Below are positions 36,449-44,035 of a DNA stretch of 44,123 nt, in pieces. Every line of letters starts with the position of its first letter. Position 1 is the stretch's first letter. The notes below the pieces were generated by a model. It saw only the letters and a program-made list of their open reading frames with translations. It did not search any database and had not been told where the DNA came from. This DNA is from Lacticaseibacillus songhuajiangensis (GTDB lineage: Bacteria > Bacillota > Bacilli > Lactobacillales > Lactobacillaceae): the NCBI RefSeq assembly GCF_003946025.1, contig NZ_RHNR01000016.1, positions 1 to 44,123 on the forward strand, given 5' to 3'. The translations under genes were made by a program, and so were the position numbers.

Positions 36449-36532
36449 ATAGGCTGAAGCTGTTCGTCAGTGTAAGTGTTGAAACTTTCAATCAAGTCAT
36501 CCGCAAGGATGAAAATAGTGGTTAGACCGAAG

Positions 36533-36767
36533 GTCGGAACTGGGCCGGATTTGCTACGCTCCCGGGAAGGGTGTGCGTGGGACCGTTCCAGCCAGCTCCG
36601 CTGTCTTCCACTGGCGATTTTGCCGCAAACCCGGCGTCAAAATCACGCTCCTAACGAAAATGGCAGTGTACATTTCACACGAAGTTCATGTGTGAAACAT
36701 ACACTGTCATTTTCGTGGTCACGCACACCCCTCCCGTCCGCTGCCGCCAATCCGGCCCAGTTCCGAC
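36533..36767 (+). repeat. family 1 three-hairpin repeat, copy H (core +)
   Basis: Near-identical inverted counterpart of copy F: outer arms GTCGGAACTGGGCCGG / CCGGCCCAGTTCCGAC, GGGTGTGCGTG / CACGCACACCC, hairpin 2 with GATTTTGCCGCAA and GCGTCAAAATC, and the long AACGAAAATGGCAGTGTA palindrome. The shared block extends from about 36466 (CGTCAGTGTAAG) to 36800. It follows the plus-strand glycosidase-like gene, same orientation. Confidence 0.88.
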
Positions 36768-36789
36768 GCGCATTCACGCGAGTTTGGTG

Positions 36790-37020
36790 GTGAAAGTTCC
36801 TGGCCTCAGTGGCGAGAGAACCGGCCAAGGATGGAGACGTGATTGAGTAGTGGCTGGCATCGTGAGCAGTTCATCCAACTTATCGAACACGCTGAATACC
36901 TTTACCGTGCGGAATACAGGCATTTCGTAAGCATTCAATTGTGCAATCTGTAGACAGTTAAATATTAACCTCAACATTTCGGTGCGCTGTCACGGTCTCT
37001 GTGGTGTTTTCTGTTTAGTA
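36790..37020. other. spacer between repeats H and I
   Basis: Related in inverted orientation to the E-F spacer near its ends (GGTGGTGAAAGTT, and the AGTAATGTGTCGGCCATGGAGG end), with diverged middle. Short frames exist but none with ribosome-binding site or family. Confidence 0.4.
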
Positions 37021-37024
37021 ATGT

Positions 37025-37319
37025 GTCGGCCATGGAGGCGTGAGTGTGCTTGGGCGCAGCGAAGGGAACGGAGTCGGGCGACAAGATAATCTGCAGTGTA
37101 TGCCCGGTGTGGGTTTTGCCGGGTGTACACCGCAGATTATCTCAGGAGCGCAGATTTGACGCGGGTTTGCGGCAAATCTGCCAGCGGAAGACGGCGAAGC
37201 CAGTCGACCTCGCGCTTTAGCGCGTAGTGAGACGGACACCGTAGGGCCGCCTGGAGCGGTCCCGCCCGACGTAGTTCACCAGAGCGCAGCCCAAGCGCAC
37301 TCATGCCGGAGTTGCCGAC
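37025..37319 (-). repeat. family 1 three-hairpin repeat, copy I (core -)
   Basis: Outer arms GTCGGCCATGGAGGCGTGAG / the matching end at 37319, and GTGTGCTTGGGCGCAG / GCAGCCCAAGCGCAC. Hairpin 2 GCAGATTTG/CAAATCTGC; hairpin 3 GATAATCTGC/GCAGATTATC. The same 41-bp module as in copy E sits here in hairpin 1 (37201-37241). It follows the minus-strand membrane protein, same orientation. Confidence 0.87.
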
Positions 37320-37403
37320 CCCACCACCCACTTCGTGGCCGTGAAAACACCAAAGCAGACCGTCGCGACTCCGTCGCCAAAATGCTTACGCTGATGGACA
37401 ACG

Positions 37404-37826
37404 TTAGGCACGCTTGGTGAAGTAACGCCAGATCCAGTACGGAATGAACAAGATTGGCGAAATGAGCACAATCAGGATGGAGAGAGCGAACTCGACCAGC
37501 ACATCGCCGAGCGCGTCGAGGTTGCCGCTGGTGAAGATGAAGCCTTTTGACTTCGGGTACTTGGTGATTTCTTCAGTCGTTGGCTTTTCTTCATCGGGAT
37601 TGTCAGCCTCTTGACGCTGCTTTTGCAGCTTACGCGGCGTGGTATTCACCAGACCATGCTGCATCCACTTGAGCGTGTTTGTGAAGTACGGTCCCGTTAG
37701 CAGGAAGCTGATGAGCAGGTATAAGTCCATCCAGTTGGGCCGCAAATCGAGGCCGCCCATTTGGCCGAGGTGGAAAAAGAGCAGCAGGACGAGAAAGCCC
37801 GGAATCAGTCTGAGTCTAGATTTCAA
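37404..37826 (-). CDS. hypothetical membrane protein
   Basis: A 140-residue protein with hydrophobic segments at about 8-22, 33-48 and 110-132, separated by a charged cytoplasmic stretch rich in Gln, Lys and Glu (about 62-92). TTG 37826 is chosen because AAGGAG lies 7 nt upstream, inside the stop region of the preceding GyrI-like gene (12-bp gap). It is the last gene of a three-gene minus-strand operon. No family is recognised. Repeat I begins 85 bp past its stop and no separate terminator is visible. Confidence 0.7.
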   Translation of the reverse strand: MKSRLRLIPGFLVLLLFFHLGQMGGLDLRPNWMDLYLLISFLLTGPYFTNTLKWMQHGLVNTTPRKLQKQRQEADNPDEEKPTTEEITKYPKSKGFIFTSGNLDALGDVLVEFALSILIVLISPILFIPYWIWRYFTKRA

Positions 37827-37837
37827 AAAGAGTCTCC

Positions 37838-38461
37838 TTACTTGGTTTTGAGGCGCAACAGCGTTTTGAGTTTGTCAGGTGCTGTTTTGCGGAAGTCGCT
37901 AATGTAGATTTCTTGGTGCTGGTAGCCGCCGAATTGACCGCGCTGCAGGTCGGCATCCTTGATCAGGGTCTCCAGCTTAGCAAAAGTTTCACCCTCCGTT
38001 GCGAAGGGGCCGACATGGACAGCCTGTGCGACCGTTTGCGCAGGTACTTCGGCGAATTGGACATCGCCAATGCGCGGGTTCTTTTTCTTTGCGAGCGCCT
38101 GCTGCTGGTACTTTGCGAAGAGTTCCGGCGTCACTGCAGCAGGCTGGCGCAACATGATGCGGTATACCAGGGCGTCCTTGTTCAGCTTGTCGCCGCGGGA
38201 GCCATCGCTGGTCGTCCAGAGGCCGGCAAGCGGGTAGACCGTGTACTCGAACGGCTCACCCGTGATTTCGCCGCGCTTGAAAGCCATCCGTAGGGCGTAA
38301 GCGACTGGATACAAGGCGCTTATATCGGCACTGAAATTCGGTTTGTTCGGATCACCCGCGCCTTCCAGGTAAATGTACTTGCTGGCGGGAATCGTGGTCA
38401 ACTCAGGCTGTTTGGGGAAGTAGCGCGCTTTTTCGGCTTTACGCCATTCGTATTTAGTCAT
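37838..38461 (-). CDS. GyrI-like small-molecule-binding domain protein
   Basis: A 207-residue soluble protein of the GyrI-like (SHS2/AraC effector-binding) fold, with opening YEWRKAEKARYFPKQPELTTIPASKYIYLEGAGDPN and closing VGPFATEGETFAKLETLI. Stand-alone members bind amphipathic small molecules and some hydrolyse them. ATG 38461 overlaps the upstream gene's stop by 8 bp (ATGACTAA), indicating translational coupling. A role in detoxification or in sensing a product of the neighbouring dehydrogenase is speculation. Confidence 0.85.
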   Translation of the reverse strand: MTKYEWRKAEKARYFPKQPELTTIPASKYIYLEGAGDPNKPNFSADISALYPVAYALRMAFKRGEITGEPFEYTVYPLAGLWTTSDGSRGDKLNKDALVYRIMLRQPAAVTPELFAKYQQQALAKKKNPRIGDVQFAEVPAQTVAQAVHVGPFATEGETFAKLETLIKDADLQRGQFGGYQHQEIYISDFRKTAPDKLKTLLRLKTK

Positions 38462-39338
38462 GAGGATTGTCCTTCCAGCCGGGGTAGAGTTTGATGAGCG
38501 CTTGGGTGCCGTCATTGCCGTGGCCCGCGTCAACCAATTGTTCATAGAGCTGTTTAGCTGCCGCCGTTGCCGGCAATTCCAAGTGCATGCGCTCGGCCTC
38601 GTCCAGCGCAATGCGCAGGTCCTTCAGGAAGTGCTTGGCGAAAAAGCCTGGGGTATAGTCACCAGCCAAAATGCGCGGACCGTAGTTAGTGAGAGACCAG
38701 TTAGCTGCGGCACCGCCACCAACTGTGGCGAGGACGTCCTCGAGGTTAAGCCCAGCGGCCTTGGCGTAGGCCAGCGTTTCAGTGAGACCGGTCATGGTGC
38801 CGGCGACCATAATTTGGTTGGCCATTTTCGCATGCTGGCCGCTTCCGGCGGTGCCAAAGTAATGCGTCTGGCTGCCAATCACATCAAAAATGGGCTGCAA
38901 CTGCGGCAACGCCGCCTGATCGCCGCCGACCATGATGGTGAGCGTGCCGTTCTGGGCACCGATGTCGCCACCCGAAACTGGTGCGTCGACGGCGGCGGTA
39001 CCGCGCTGACCAGCTGCCGCGGCAATTTTGCGGGCGAGTGTTGGCGTGCTGGTCGTCATGTCCACGACGATGCTCCCGGCCTGAGCGCCGGCCAAAATGC
39101 CCTGCTCGCTAAAGTACACATCCGCGACGTCCTGCGGAAAACCGACCATCGAGAAAGTGATGGGGGCGTCTGCCGCCACCTTGGCAGGGCTGGCTGCCCA
39201 GCGCGCACCGGCATCGATGAGCCCCTGTGCGTGGGCTTTCGTGCGGTTGTAGATGGTCACCTCGTAGCCTGCCTTGAGCAGATTTTTGATGATTCCGGTG
39301 CCCATGACACCTGTACCGACAAAACCAATTCGTTCCAT
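38454..39338 (-). CDS. NAD(P)-dependent beta-hydroxyacid dehydrogenase (3-hydroxyisobutyrate dehydrogenase family)
   Basis: A 294-residue oxidoreductase. The N-terminal Rossmann domain has GFVGTGVMGTGI and NRTKAHA (Arg/Lys suggests NADP preference). The substrate motif DAPVSGGDIGAQNGTL and the catalytic Lys in GSGQHAKMANQ are present; the C-terminal half is all-helical. GarR/MmsB-like enzymes reduce or oxidise tartronate semialdehyde or 3-hydroxyisobutyrate; the substrate here is not determined. ATG 39338 follows AAGGAAGAC. It is first of the three-gene minus-strand operon; its promoter probably lies at the TAAAAT near 39375, right after the pepF terminator. Confidence 0.93.
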   Translation of the reverse strand: MERIGFVGTGVMGTGIIKNLLKAGYEVTIYNRTKAHAQGLIDAGARWAASPAKVAADAPITFSMVGFPQDVADVYFSEQGILAGAQAGSIVVDMTTSTPTLARKIAAAAGQRGTAAVDAPVSGGDIGAQNGTLTIMVGGDQAALPQLQPIFDVIGSQTHYFGTAGSGQHAKMANQIMVAGTMTGLTETLAYAKAAGLNLEDVLATVGGGAAANWSLTNYGPRILAGDYTPGFFAKHFLKDLRIALDEAERMHLELPATAAAKQLYEQLVDAGHGNDGTQALIKLYPGWKDNPHD

Positions 39339-39388
39339 GAGCCGTCTTCCTTTCGTGTTTGCACGTTTACCTTCATTTTAGCGCATTA

Positions 39389-39424
39389 GAAAAGGAATCG
39401 GCGTGGACGCCGATTCCTTTCTTT
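39389..39424 (-). terminator. pepF terminator
   Basis: AAAGGAATCGGCG-TCC-ACGCCGATTCCTTT(T): 13-bp perfect stem, 20 bp past the pepF stop on the minus strand, T's on both sides. Confidence 0.9.
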
Positions 39425-39438
39425 GAACTTTTTGCGCG

Positions 39439-41262
39439 CTACTTCAATTCTGCAGTTAACTGCTCGAGTTCGTCCAAACGCTTTTCAAACTGCGCGAAGG
39501 CGGCGTCTAGGTAGTCGCCGGTGGTCATGTCGACGCCGGCAAGCTGCATGGTTTCGATGGCGTCCTTACAACTGCCACTCTTCAGGTAGTTCAGGTAGGC
39601 GTCCGTTGCGCCAGGCACGCCGCTGACGATGCGGCCGGACAGCGCGTTGGCGGCGGCGAAACCGGTGGCGTACTGGTAGACGTAGTAGTTGTAGTAGAAG
39701 TGCGGGATGCGGGCCCATTCGAGGCTGATTTCAGGGTCGCGTTCCAGTGCGGGACCGTAGTACTTGGCGTTCAGATCACCGTAGTAAGCAGACATGGCGT
39801 CGGCGGTCAGAGCGGCGCCAGCCTGATCCTGCTGGTGGATCCAGTGCTCGAATTCAGCAAACTGGGTCTGGCGGAACATCGTGCCCTTGAAGCCATCCAG
39901 GTAGTAGTTGAGGATGAACGCGCGCGTCTTCTTGTCCGTCTGCGTTTTGAGCAGGTAGTCTGTCAGCAGCGCCTCGTTGGTTGTGGACGCGATTTCGGCG
40001 ACGAAGATTGGGTAGTCGCCGTACTGGTATGGCTGGTTGTGGCGCGTGTACCAGGAGTGCACGGAGTGGCCGGTTTCGTGGACCAGTGTGTACAGCGAGT
40101 CCAGGGAGTCGTGCCAGTTGTGCAAAATGTAAGGGTCGGTGTCGTAGGAACCACCAGAGTAAGCCCCACTGCGCTTATTTTTGTTTTCGATGAAGTCAAT
40201 CACGCGGTCATTAAAGATGTGGTCAACGTGCTTGCCGTAATCTTCGCCGAGGATGGCCAGGGCCTTTTTGCCCTCAACCTTGGCCTCGTCGATGGTGTAA
40301 GACAGGGATGGTTCACCGGTAATTGGGGTGTAAAGGTCGTAGGAGTGCAGCTCGTCCAGCCCCAAAATGCGCTTGCGCAGTGCCACATAGCGGTGCAGCA
40401 ACGGCAAGTGGGCGTTCACGCGTTCCACCAAGGTGTCGTAGACGCTCTCAGGGATGGCGTTGCTGGCCAGGGCCGCCGCGCGCGCGGAGTCGTACTTGTG
40501 GGCGCTGGCAAGGAAGTTGTGCGCCTTGACGTTCCCCACGAGGGTGCTGGCAAAAGTATGCTTCAGACCATCGTAGGCGCTGTACATGGTGTCGAATGCG
40601 CCTTCGCGAACGTCGCGGTTGGTGCTGTTAATGAGCTGGCTGTAAATCCCGTGGGAAAGTTGCACCCAGTTGCCGTCTTCGTCTTCAACCATGCCGAATT
40701 CCATGTCGGAGTTGTTGAGCACGCCGAAGGTATCAGAGCTGGCGTCCAGGGCGTCACCAGCGGCGGAAATCAGTGCCTCTTTGTCGGCGGACAGCACGTG
40801 ACCACGAGAGCGGGTCAGCACCGTCAGCAGGTGGGCGTACTGGGCCAGCTCCGCATTATCTTTCTCCCACTGTGTCAGCGTGTCTTCGTCAATGGCGAGC
40901 AGTTCCGGCTGCATGAAGGCCGAGTTGGTCGAGTAACTGGTGGCCAGCTTGCCCGCACGGGCGTACATCGCTTGGTAGGTACCATCGGCGGTGTCCTGGT
41001 TGCTCTTCATGCTGGCGTAAACGTAGAGCTTTTCCAGTTCCCGCTGGGCTGCTAGCACTGGCTTCAGGACACTGAGCAGGGCAACGCTGCCTGCGCCCAG
41101 TTTGCCTTGCAAGCTACTGAGTTGTTCAATATCCGCACTGGCGGTCTTGAAAGCATCCTCCCAGGCGGCATCTGTTGGGTAAATCCGCGTCAGATCCCAC
41201 GTTAAGGCCGTTGGTACCTCATCTCGTTTTGGCAATTCTTGAACCAATCCAATCATCTCCAT
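39439..41262 (-). CDS. pepF: oligoendopeptidase F (M3 metallopeptidase)
   Basis: A 607-residue cytosolic zinc peptidase that cuts oligopeptides of roughly 7-17 residues taken up by Opp, part of lactic bacterial peptide nutrition. The zinc motif HETGH is in LVHETGHSVHSWYTRH, with the downstream family segment AEIASTTNEALL supplying the third ligand and the C-terminal HFYYNYYVYQYATG. Length is typical. The start ATG 41262 (alternative 41256) lacks a strong Shine-Dalgarno. It is monocistronic and divergent from the LCP gene. Confidence 0.94.
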   Translation of the reverse strand: MEMIGLVQELPKRDEVPTALTWDLTRIYPTDAAWEDAFKTASADIEQLSSLQGKLGAGSVALLSVLKPVLAAQRELEKLYVYASMKSNQDTADGTYQAMYARAGKLATSYSTNSAFMQPELLAIDEDTLTQWEKDNAELAQYAHLLTVLTRSRGHVLSADKEALISAAGDALDASSDTFGVLNNSDMEFGMVEDEDGNWVQLSHGIYSQLINSTNRDVREGAFDTMYSAYDGLKHTFASTLVGNVKAHNFLASAHKYDSARAAALASNAIPESVYDTLVERVNAHLPLLHRYVALRKRILGLDELHSYDLYTPITGEPSLSYTIDEAKVEGKKALAILGEDYGKHVDHIFNDRVIDFIENKNKRSGAYSGGSYDTDPYILHNWHDSLDSLYTLVHETGHSVHSWYTRHNQPYQYGDYPIFVAEIASTTNEALLTDYLLKTQTDKKTRAFILNYYLDGFKGTMFRQTQFAEFEHWIHQQDQAGAALTADAMSAYYGDLNAKYYGPALERDPEISLEWARIPHFYYNYYVYQYATGFAAANALSGRIVSGVPGATDAYLNYLKSGSCKDAIETMQLAGVDMTTGDYLDAAFAQFEKRLDELEQLTAELK

Positions 41263-41332
41263 CTCAATATTTGGCCCAATGATAGCACAATTACGAAACT
41301 TTAAGGAAAATATGAGTCACTTCCCGCATAAA

Positions 41333-41341
41333 TTTGCTAAA
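41333..41341 (+). promoter_or_regulatory. extended -10 promoter of the LCP gene
   Basis: TGC-TAAAAT near 41333-41341, about 105 bp before the ATG; same TGC-TAAANT form as guaB, the response regulator and the AKR gene. No clear -35. Confidence 0.4.
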
Positions 41342-41445
41342 ATATCATTGACTATGTGCATCATTTTGCAGGAAAACCAAGCTGCGGCGGCTGATTGCGC
41401 CGTTGCCAATTCAAAAAATCATATCCCCGAGAACGAAGGTAGAAG

Positions 41446-42525
41446 ATGGAAAACAAGAGAAGACCGCGTAAGCCGGAACGGCAGCTTACGCAGCATCGCC
41501 TGTTGCGCTTAGTGCTGCTCGCACTGGCGGGCCTATTATTTGTGGTGGGTGCGTACGGATTCCGGATGTACAACGATGCCCGTAACACGGTGAACAACAG
41601 TTTCGTCCAGATTGCCGGGCGTAAGCAAACGAAGAAAATTAAGGCGACCAAGCCACTGTCCTTCCTCTTAATCGGGACTGACACTGGGGCCCTCGGGCGT
41701 AAAGAAAAACTCGCGAACTCCGACACGCTGATGGTCGTGACCATCAACCCGAAGACGAACAAGACGACGATTGTCAGTGTTCCGCGAGACACCATGGCGC
41801 AGATTCAGGACGGCACGACGAACAATATTCAGAAGATTAACGCGTCCTTCATGGCCGGCGGTTCAACCTGCGCCGTGAAGACTGTCGAGAAACTCCTGAA
41901 CCTGAAGATTGACTACTACGTGACCGTCAACATGGGCGGCCTATCCAAAATTGTCGATGCGGTCGGCGGTGTCGACGTCGACGTGCCATTCTCCTGGAGT
42001 GATCCGAGCCACGATGGCGGGACCTTCAAGAAGGGCAAGGCGCACCTCAATGGTGCCCGCGCCCTGCAGTTTGCGCGGATGCGCTACAAGGATCCAGACG
42101 GCGACAACGGTCGGCAGCGGCGTCAGCAGCAGGTCATCATGGCGATTGTGAAGGCCATTCTGAGTGCCAACTCGCTGACCAACTACAAGTCGGTTCTGTC
42201 TTCCCTGAAGGGCAACCTGCAGATGAACCTGACTTTTGATAACCTCGTCAGCATTGCTAACGGTTACCGCAACGCGGCTAAGCACGTAACGAAGACGCAG
42301 ATTAAGGAAAATGGCGCCTGGATTGGTGATGCTTCTTACCAGATTGCGTCAACCAAGGAACTGCAGCGCGTGAGCGACATGCTGCGCACCCAGATGGGTG
42401 AAAGCAAGGAAACCCTGGATAACGAGAATGTTCGTCAGAACAAGTTGAACTCCAGTTTTGACTTCAGCTCGGGGAACAATCCGCGCTATTACATCTTTGA
42501 TCAGTATGGAAATATTTTGAAATAA
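41446..42525 (+). CDS. LytR-CpsA-Psr family wall-polymer ligase
   Basis: A 359-residue type II membrane protein: a basic cytoplasmic start (ENKRRPRKPERQ), one transmembrane helix (about 20-42) and an extracellular LCP domain (about 72-240). The domain has LLIGTDTG, SDTLMVVTINP, SVPRDT (conserved Arg for pyrophosphate binding), KINASF and the QFARMRYKDPDGDNGRQRRQQ block. LCP enzymes move teichoic acid or capsule-type polymers from lipid carriers onto peptidoglycan. It is monocistronic with a terminator after it. The polymer handled is unknown. Confidence 0.93.
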   Translation: MENKRRPRKPERQLTQHRLLRLVLLALAGLLFVVGAYGFRMYNDARNTVNNSFVQIAGRKQTKKIKATKPLSFLLIGTDTGALGRKEKLANSDTLMVVTINPKTNKTTIVSVPRDTMAQIQDGTTNNIQKINASFMAGGSTCAVKTVEKLLNLKIDYYVTVNMGGLSKIVDAVGGVDVDVPFSWSDPSHDGGTFKKGKAHLNGARALQFARMRYKDPDGDNGRQRRQQQVIMAIVKAILSANSLTNYKSVLSSLKGNLQMNLTFDNLVSIANGYRNAAKHVTKTQIKENGAWIGDASYQIASTKELQRVSDMLRTQMGESKETLDNENVRQNKLNSSFDFSSGNNPRYYIFDQYGNILK

Positions 42526-42533
42526 GCATTTTG

Positions 42534-42582
42534 TCAGGCTGAGTAGCCATCCGTAATTCAAGGTGGTTGCTCGGCCTTTTGC
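42534..42582 (+). terminator. LCP gene terminator
   Basis: AGGCTGAGTAGCCATCC / AGGTGGTTGCTCGGCCT (G-U pairs) then TTTT. Confidence 0.85.
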
Positions 42583-42748
42583 GTTCACCAAATTGACGCT
42601 ACTGGGTGCGCAAGTTATGCTTTAGCTTGTAAGTGCAAGCGTTGGGATTGGGTGCCGCGTCCGTGAAATTACAAAGTCCGTGGATGGCGCCAGCACGCAA
42701 ATCGGTGCCGCTTGCAAAAGATGTGAGTACAAGTGTCTTCACAAAAAA

Positions 42749-42777
42749 TTCACACTTTTTCGGTAAACCGGTATACT
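42749..42777 (+). promoter_or_regulatory. promoter of the MFS exporter gene
   Basis: TTCACA (42749-42754), 17 bp, TATACT (42772-42777); transcription start about 30 bp before ATG 42814. Confidence 0.7.
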
Positions 42778-42813
42778 AGCGGTATTTATTGAAAGATGAG
42801 GAGGCAGTAAGTA

Positions 42814-44031
42814 ATGGATGATGCGCAACGTGAGAAGGGGCCGTGGCGGCGGAACCTGTATATACTCTGGGGCTGTACTTTCGTTGCGGGGATTGCCTTC
42901 AGTGAAATCATGCCCTTCATGTCACTCTATGTGAGTCAACTTGGGCATTTTAATAAGGAACAAGTTTCTTTTTACAGTGGTCTGGTTTACGCTGCGACCT
43001 TCCTGGTGACGGCGATTGTGTCCCCAATTTGGGGCAATCTGGCCGACAAAAAGGGCCGCAAAATCATGCTAATCCGTGCGTCCCTCGGGACCGCGGTCGC
43101 GATGTTTCTGATGGGGCTGGCCACCAACGTCTGGTCGCTCATTGCGTTTCGCGCGCTGCAAGGTTTGTTTGCGGGCTTTATTTCAAACGCGCAAGCCCTT
43201 GTCGCTTCGCAGACGCCGCGCAAGTACGCCGGGCGCGCACTCGGGACACTGGTCACGGGGTCGACGTCGGGGATGCTAATGGGACCGATTGTCGGTGGTT
43301 TTCTGGCGCAGGTTTTCTCAATTCGCAACACCTTCTTCATTACGGCGGTGCTGCTGCTGATTACCTGCATTTTGTCGGCGGTGCTGGTCCAGGAATACTT
43401 CGTGCCGGTTGAACACCCCAAGGGCGAAAAGCACCAGAGTTTGCTCAGCCAATTTGATAATCCCAAATTAATCATTATCCTGTTGTGCTCAACTTTGATT
43501 GTGCAACTTGGTAACGCGTCCATTTCACCGATTATCAGTCTGTACGTCCGGGAACTCATGCACTACCGTGGTCCAATCACGGTGGTGGCGGGGATTATCG
43601 CGGCACTGCCGGGGATTTCCAACATTTTGATGGCCCCACGTCTAGGGCGCTACGGTGACCACCACGGCTCTGGGAAGGTGCTGATTGCCGGTTACCTTTT
43701 CGCGGTGCTGGTTTACATTCCGCAAGGTTTTGTCACCAGCGTGGTCGCGCTGGGTGCACTGCGGTTCCTGGTCGGGGTTTCCGATGGGGCGTTGTTCCCG
43801 ACAATCCAAACACTGTTGACGAAGAATTCGCCGGTGAGTGCGACGAGTGCCATTTTCTCTTGGAACCAATCCTTCCAAGCGCTGGGTAATATGTTCGGTG
43901 CGTTCCTTGGTGGCGCGCTGGCCGGGATCTTTGACTACAACGTCGTTTTCATCTCGACCGCAGCGATGCTGCTACTGAACTTCGTTATCCTGTGGTTCAC
44001 CGAACCCAGTCTGCGCGGTAAAAAGGCATAG
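42814..44031 (+). CDS. MFS drug-efflux type transporter
   Basis: A 405-residue transporter with 12 predicted helices and the motif A signature GNLADKKGRKIML between helices 2 and 3. The drug/H+ antiporter motif C-like segment (GTLVTGSTSGMLMGPIVGGFLA) is in helix 5, characteristic of the 12-TM DHA1 exporters such as PmrA/Lde. It probably expels small organic compounds; substrate undetermined. ATG 42814 follows GAGGAGG. It has its own strong promoter; no regulator is adjacent. A family 1 repeat begins just after its stop. Confidence 0.9.
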   Translation: MDDAQREKGPWRRNLYILWGCTFVAGIAFSEIMPFMSLYVSQLGHFNKEQVSFYSGLVYAATFLVTAIVSPIWGNLADKKGRKIMLIRASLGTAVAMFLMGLATNVWSLIAFRALQGLFAGFISNAQALVASQTPRKYAGRALGTLVTGSTSGMLMGPIVGGFLAQVFSIRNTFFITAVLLLITCILSAVLVQEYFVPVEHPKGEKHQSLLSQFDNPKLIIILLCSTLIVQLGNASISPIISLYVRELMHYRGPITVVAGIIAALPGISNILMAPRLGRYGDHHGSGKVLIAGYLFAVLVYIPQGFVTSVVALGALRFLVGVSDGALFPTIQTLLTKNSPVSATSAIFSWNQSFQALGNMFGAFLGGALAGIFDYNVVFISTAAMLLLNFVILWFTEPSLRGKKA

Positions 44032-44035
44032 TTAC

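Noticed and set aside
10073..37319. Family 1 as MITEs of an IS element
   Set aside because: No shared terminal inverted repeat between copies, no evident target-site duplication and no transposase in the window; kept only as an alternative.
39700..41055. 451-codon plus-strand frame opposite pepF
   Set aside because: Antisense shadow of the M3 peptidase gene; no independent start signal or family features.
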